This document shows positions 60,720 to 64,000 of a DNA stretch of 64,000 nt, in pieces; position 1 is the first letter of the stretch, and each line of letters starts with the position of its first letter. This DNA comes from Scatophagus argus (Eukaryota; Chordata; Actinopteri; Scatophagidae), in NCBI RefSeq assembly GCF_020382885.2, contig NC_058499.1, positions 10,835,872 through 10,899,871 on the forward strand. Direction: 5' to 3'. The notes below the pieces were generated by a model, which was not told where the DNA came from, did no database searches, and saw only the letters and a list, made by a program, of their open reading frames with translations. The position numbers and the translations under genes are program-made.

Positions 60720-63564
60720 ATGGAGTGCTCTCATCTGAACTCAAACGTGAGTTGTCCTGTCGATTCCTCCAGGTTCCCTAACGGTGCACCATCCTCCTGG
60801 TGTTGTAACGGTAAGAAAAGTGTTTGTCACCCTTTCACCTATCGTTACTAAATTTGGTGTTGATCGAAACATAAATAACAGGTGTCTGTCATATGTATGA
60901 TCCCAGCGTCTGCCGTCATTTGTACCATCATATTTGTGTCAGCCAGACAAATGATGTAGCCACACGTCCACACAACAGCTATTACAAGTGCAGATAACAG
61001 TTTATTAAATGCACACTATATTCCCGTGACACACTAAAGAATTGTCCATTCAAAAGCAAATCATCGCAATACTTTGTCTCTTTTTGTCAAATGTAACAGC
61101 TTCGTCTTTTCCCCAGTTTGCAGGTCCAATAAAAGTCCATGGATTTGCCTTAGCTGCCTGATGGTCCATTGTGGAAGGTAAGTTTGTGATATTTTGTTGG
61201 CAGCTAAAGCTGTGGTCAGACTGACAAACTCAGCATAAAAGTAATACTTTGCTATGTCTTAATTTGACTTTTGAAATGACAGGTTATACAGTGGTCACTG
61301 GGATGGCTTTGTGTAAATGTGGTCCTCCAAAGCTGAGAATAACAAAATACATGTTAAGTATTTGACTTAAGCATTCTCCCAGAGCTATGATTGCATTATG
61401 ATGGTCTGGCTACTGCCAGCTTCTACTTATATATACGTATATTATACTTCCAACAAGTCGCTGTGTTAAGCATGTTTTGTGTCTGTGGTGCTTGTTGAAA
61501 AACATTGATCATTGGACAAGACTTATCACTGGTGAAATATTTCCAGAATACTTACAGACTCGTCTAATGACGTAGAATAAAAATATTCTGTCCACTCCAC
61601 ACATGTTGTTAAAAATGTTTTTATAATTCAGCGGACAGATTTTATCCAGGTGGTTAGAAGAATCTTTGTGGATTCTGGAAATATTATGAAAACATCACTA
61701 AGTGGTGGTTTTAGGAGGACAAATTCTTTGATTAACATAAACAGATTCTCTTACTGTTTATGTTAAATTGCCTTTGGGTAGTTCTAGATGCTGTGTGTTT
61801 TTAAAGCCATCTCCTCCTACATAGATATGTCAATGGACATGCAAAGAAACACTTTGAAGAGAGCCAAGTTTCTGGCATTAGTCAGAAGAAGGGTGAGAAA
61901 CAGGAGAAAGAGAAATCCCATCATTCTGTCTGCATGGACTGCAGCAACTACAGTGTGTTCTGGTGAGTGTGCTTCATGACCAACCTATCTAAGGCTACAG
62001 CCTATGGCTCACTGTGGGACTCTGTAAAAGTACAGTCATGAAAACTTTTAAATTTACATCTCAATGAATTTGTGTATTGTCTTTTCAAATATACATGTGA
62101 CTTGACGAATATGGATTTTATAGTTACAGATGTGATGACTTTGTTGTCAATGACACCAAACCCGGGCAGGTGCAGAAGATGAGGGAACATCTTCAGAGTT
62201 TAGAAAAGTGAGTCCTTATCTCAAGAATAAAGTCTCACAATATGTTATTTTTCATCTCATTATTTTGTTGTATCATCATTACATTTGTCAGACTACATTA
62301 ATAAGGAATTTTGACGTTTTGAGAGTAACCAAAAAGAATTGCCTAATCAGGAAGACAGACATGGACATGTACACAAAAGATGTTTCATAACATGTTCAAT
62401 ACAAGAACAGTGTCCCGACAAAGTTTTTCTCCCCTCTTACAGCTCAGCACTGATGGGTGACAGACAGAGGAAAAGAAAACTTCAGGAAAGTCCAGCTCCA
62501 GACAGCAAGTTGTTGAAAGACAGTGTAAGTGCCCGAAGATATTCTGATTGTTTTCTTTCGCAAGAAGAAGCAGAAGATATTCTGATTGTTTTCTTTTACA
62601 AGAAGAAGCAAATTTGCAGCCAAAATACTGAACTACCACTCAAACCTTTTAAAATTTTTCTGTTACAAGTCCATGTTCACACTGTGGGACAGGATTCCAA
62701 TTAAATGAGTCATAGCTGCCTTTATACAGCTCTGCACTGACTGACTGTTTAGATATCTTCTAAGGTTAGCTTAAAAGACTTTTTTTTTAGTCTTGAGGCA
62801 TTAAATATATACAACACAATACATACACCTCTCTCTCTCTCACTTGTCTTTATCAGGATGGGGCGGCTGTAGGTGCTACAGGCCTGCGGAACTTGGGCAA
62901 CACCTGCTTCATGAATGCCATTCTGCAGTCCCTCAGGTAAGGCTCTGTACTGAAGATGAGGTATGTGAGTGGTCAACTAGCTTTTCAGCATGGTTCTGTA
63001 ACTCCCCCAATCGACCTGGGGCCCCACGATCAGCCATCCTTTACTAATACAGTCTGGGGAATTTCACAGGCTGCTTGGAAACAAAACACAGTCAAAGGCC
63101 AGATTCCTCAGCTAACACATATTTTGCCCAGTTCCTAAAAGCTTATACTCTTGTATTTCCACAGTTGCTTTATGTCAAGTACATTTTATGTTACTGTGGA
63201 TTATTTAACAAAGCTTGCCATAGATTTTTCTAAGAAGTTTCACTTAGTTTACTAATTTCCAGGAAGCCATTAGTTTCAGTGTGGTGCAGAAACTTGAAAT
63301 GTGCTTCATGAGGCTAAGTCATTGTGACTTATTATTTGTATTAATTAGGTGCTTAGACCTCTGTTGAGTATTGGTATTTGTGCATGTTAGAGTTTATGCA
63401 AGCTTGGCATTCAGGTGTGAAATATCACAAAACATGTTTTTCTCTGACAGCAACATTGAGCAGTTCAGCTGTTATTTCAAGGAGCTGCCTGCAGTGTCTC
63501 TACGCAGTGGTAAGACAGCAGGAAGAAGGATGTACCACACCCGCAGCCAAGGGGACAACAGTGT
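60720..63564 (+). CDS. usp3: usp3, ubiquitin-specific protease 3, 5' part (first seven coding exons)
   Basis: Coding exons are 60720-60810, 61117-61177, 61825-61962, 62124-62207, 62443-62524, 62857-62936 and 63451-63564, all phase-consistent; the gene continues past the window. The start MECSHLNSNVSCPVDSSRFP matches human USP3. The zinc-finger UBP domain is shown by SWCCNVCRSNKSPWICLSC, HCGRYVNGHAKKH, VCMDCSNYSVFCYRCDDF. The USP catalytic domain opens with GATGLRNLGNTCFMNAILQS, whose Cys169 is the catalytic nucleophile. NIEQFSCYFKELPAV and GRRMYHTRSQGDNSV follow as in human. USP3 removes ubiquitin from H2A and H2B and acts in DNA damage signalling and S-phase progression. The 3' half, including the catalytic His and Asp, lies outside. 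Confidence 0.95.
62535..62610. repeat. Two-copy 38-bp tandem repeat in usp3 intron 5
   Basis: Two adjacent 38-bp units (62535-62572 and 62573-62610) begin with GAAGATATTCTGATTG and differ at two positions. The first starts 10 bases after the exon 5 donor. Their similarity suggests a recent local duplication. Confidence 0.85.
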
Positions 63565-64000
63565 GTAAGGTCCTCTTCTGGAGGAGGGGGGATATGTGGG
63601 CTGAATGCATTTATCTGAAATAAATTTGAGCAATATATAGAACTGACAAATGGCTTATTTTGAGCAATCATGGAATACGACCTTTCCGCAAATCCTTTCT
63701 TATGAGACTCTTGGCATTATCTCAGGGTTGTGCTCTGCTGCATAGCAAGACTAGAAGTGTACAACAGTACACTGATTTCACAGTATAGCACGCTATGAGA
63801 CTTGCTGATTATCTTATCAAGTACCATCGATGGAATTGAACAGTTGAATTTTACCATCAGGTTAAAATTTAAATTTGTCCAAAACTTTGGTTTATGACCA
63901 CATACCCCTTTAAAACTGCTGACAGTCCCATCAGTGTTCATTGTACTTTGTGTTTAATATTAATTAGCAAGTGTTAGCATGCTAAAACACTGAACCAGAT
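63565..64000 (+). other. usp3 intron 7, left part
   Basis: Intronic sequence follows the exon 7 donor to the window edge. No further exon, repeat or RNA gene is recognised. Confidence 0.7.

Overview
This is vertebrate, almost certainly teleost fish, genomic DNA, possibly from a percomorph. The evidence is eight intron-containing genes with fish-like protein sequences and short introns, plus decayed Tc1-like transposons, an L2/CR1-group LINE and a tRNA-derived SINE. The gene order matches three pieces of human chromosome 15: STRA6-ISLR2-SEMA7A (15q24.1), COMMD4-NEIL1-MAN2C1 (15q24.2) and CA12-USP3 (15q22). I see no bacterial or phage-like operon, no CRISPR array and no obvious new multi-gene system.

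Layout from left to right: the last three exons of stra6 (+, retinol uptake receptor); islr2 (-, single coding exon, neuronal LRR-Ig membrane protein), tail to tail with stra6; an intergenic stretch of about 4.7 kb; sema7a (-, 14 coding exons, GPI-anchored semaphorin); a truncated LINE; commd4 (+, 8 coding exons); neil1 (+, 9 coding exons, DNA glycosylase); man2c1 (-, 26 coding exons, cytosolic alpha-mannosidase), whose 3' end meets that of neil1; ca12 (-, 10 coding exons, membrane carbonic anhydrase); an unrecognised 248-residue gene inside ca12 intron 8, same strand; an unnamed two-Kunitz-domain membrane protein (+, 6 coding exons); and the first seven coding exons of usp3 (+, histone deubiquitinase), which runs off the right edge. 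Exon borders were placed by hand from splice sites, reading phase and remembered family sequences. Every multi-exon model keeps an open frame throughout.

The genes are not a pathway: they are independent housekeeping and developmental genes held together by conserved synteny. The points most worth a second look are the nested unrecognised gene at 43583-44329; the Kunitz protein, whose first domain has lost both cysteines of one disulfide together; sema7a, where the integrin-binding RGD of mammals reads KVD; and a run of 34 cytosines forming the pyrimidine tract of a man2c1 splice acceptor.
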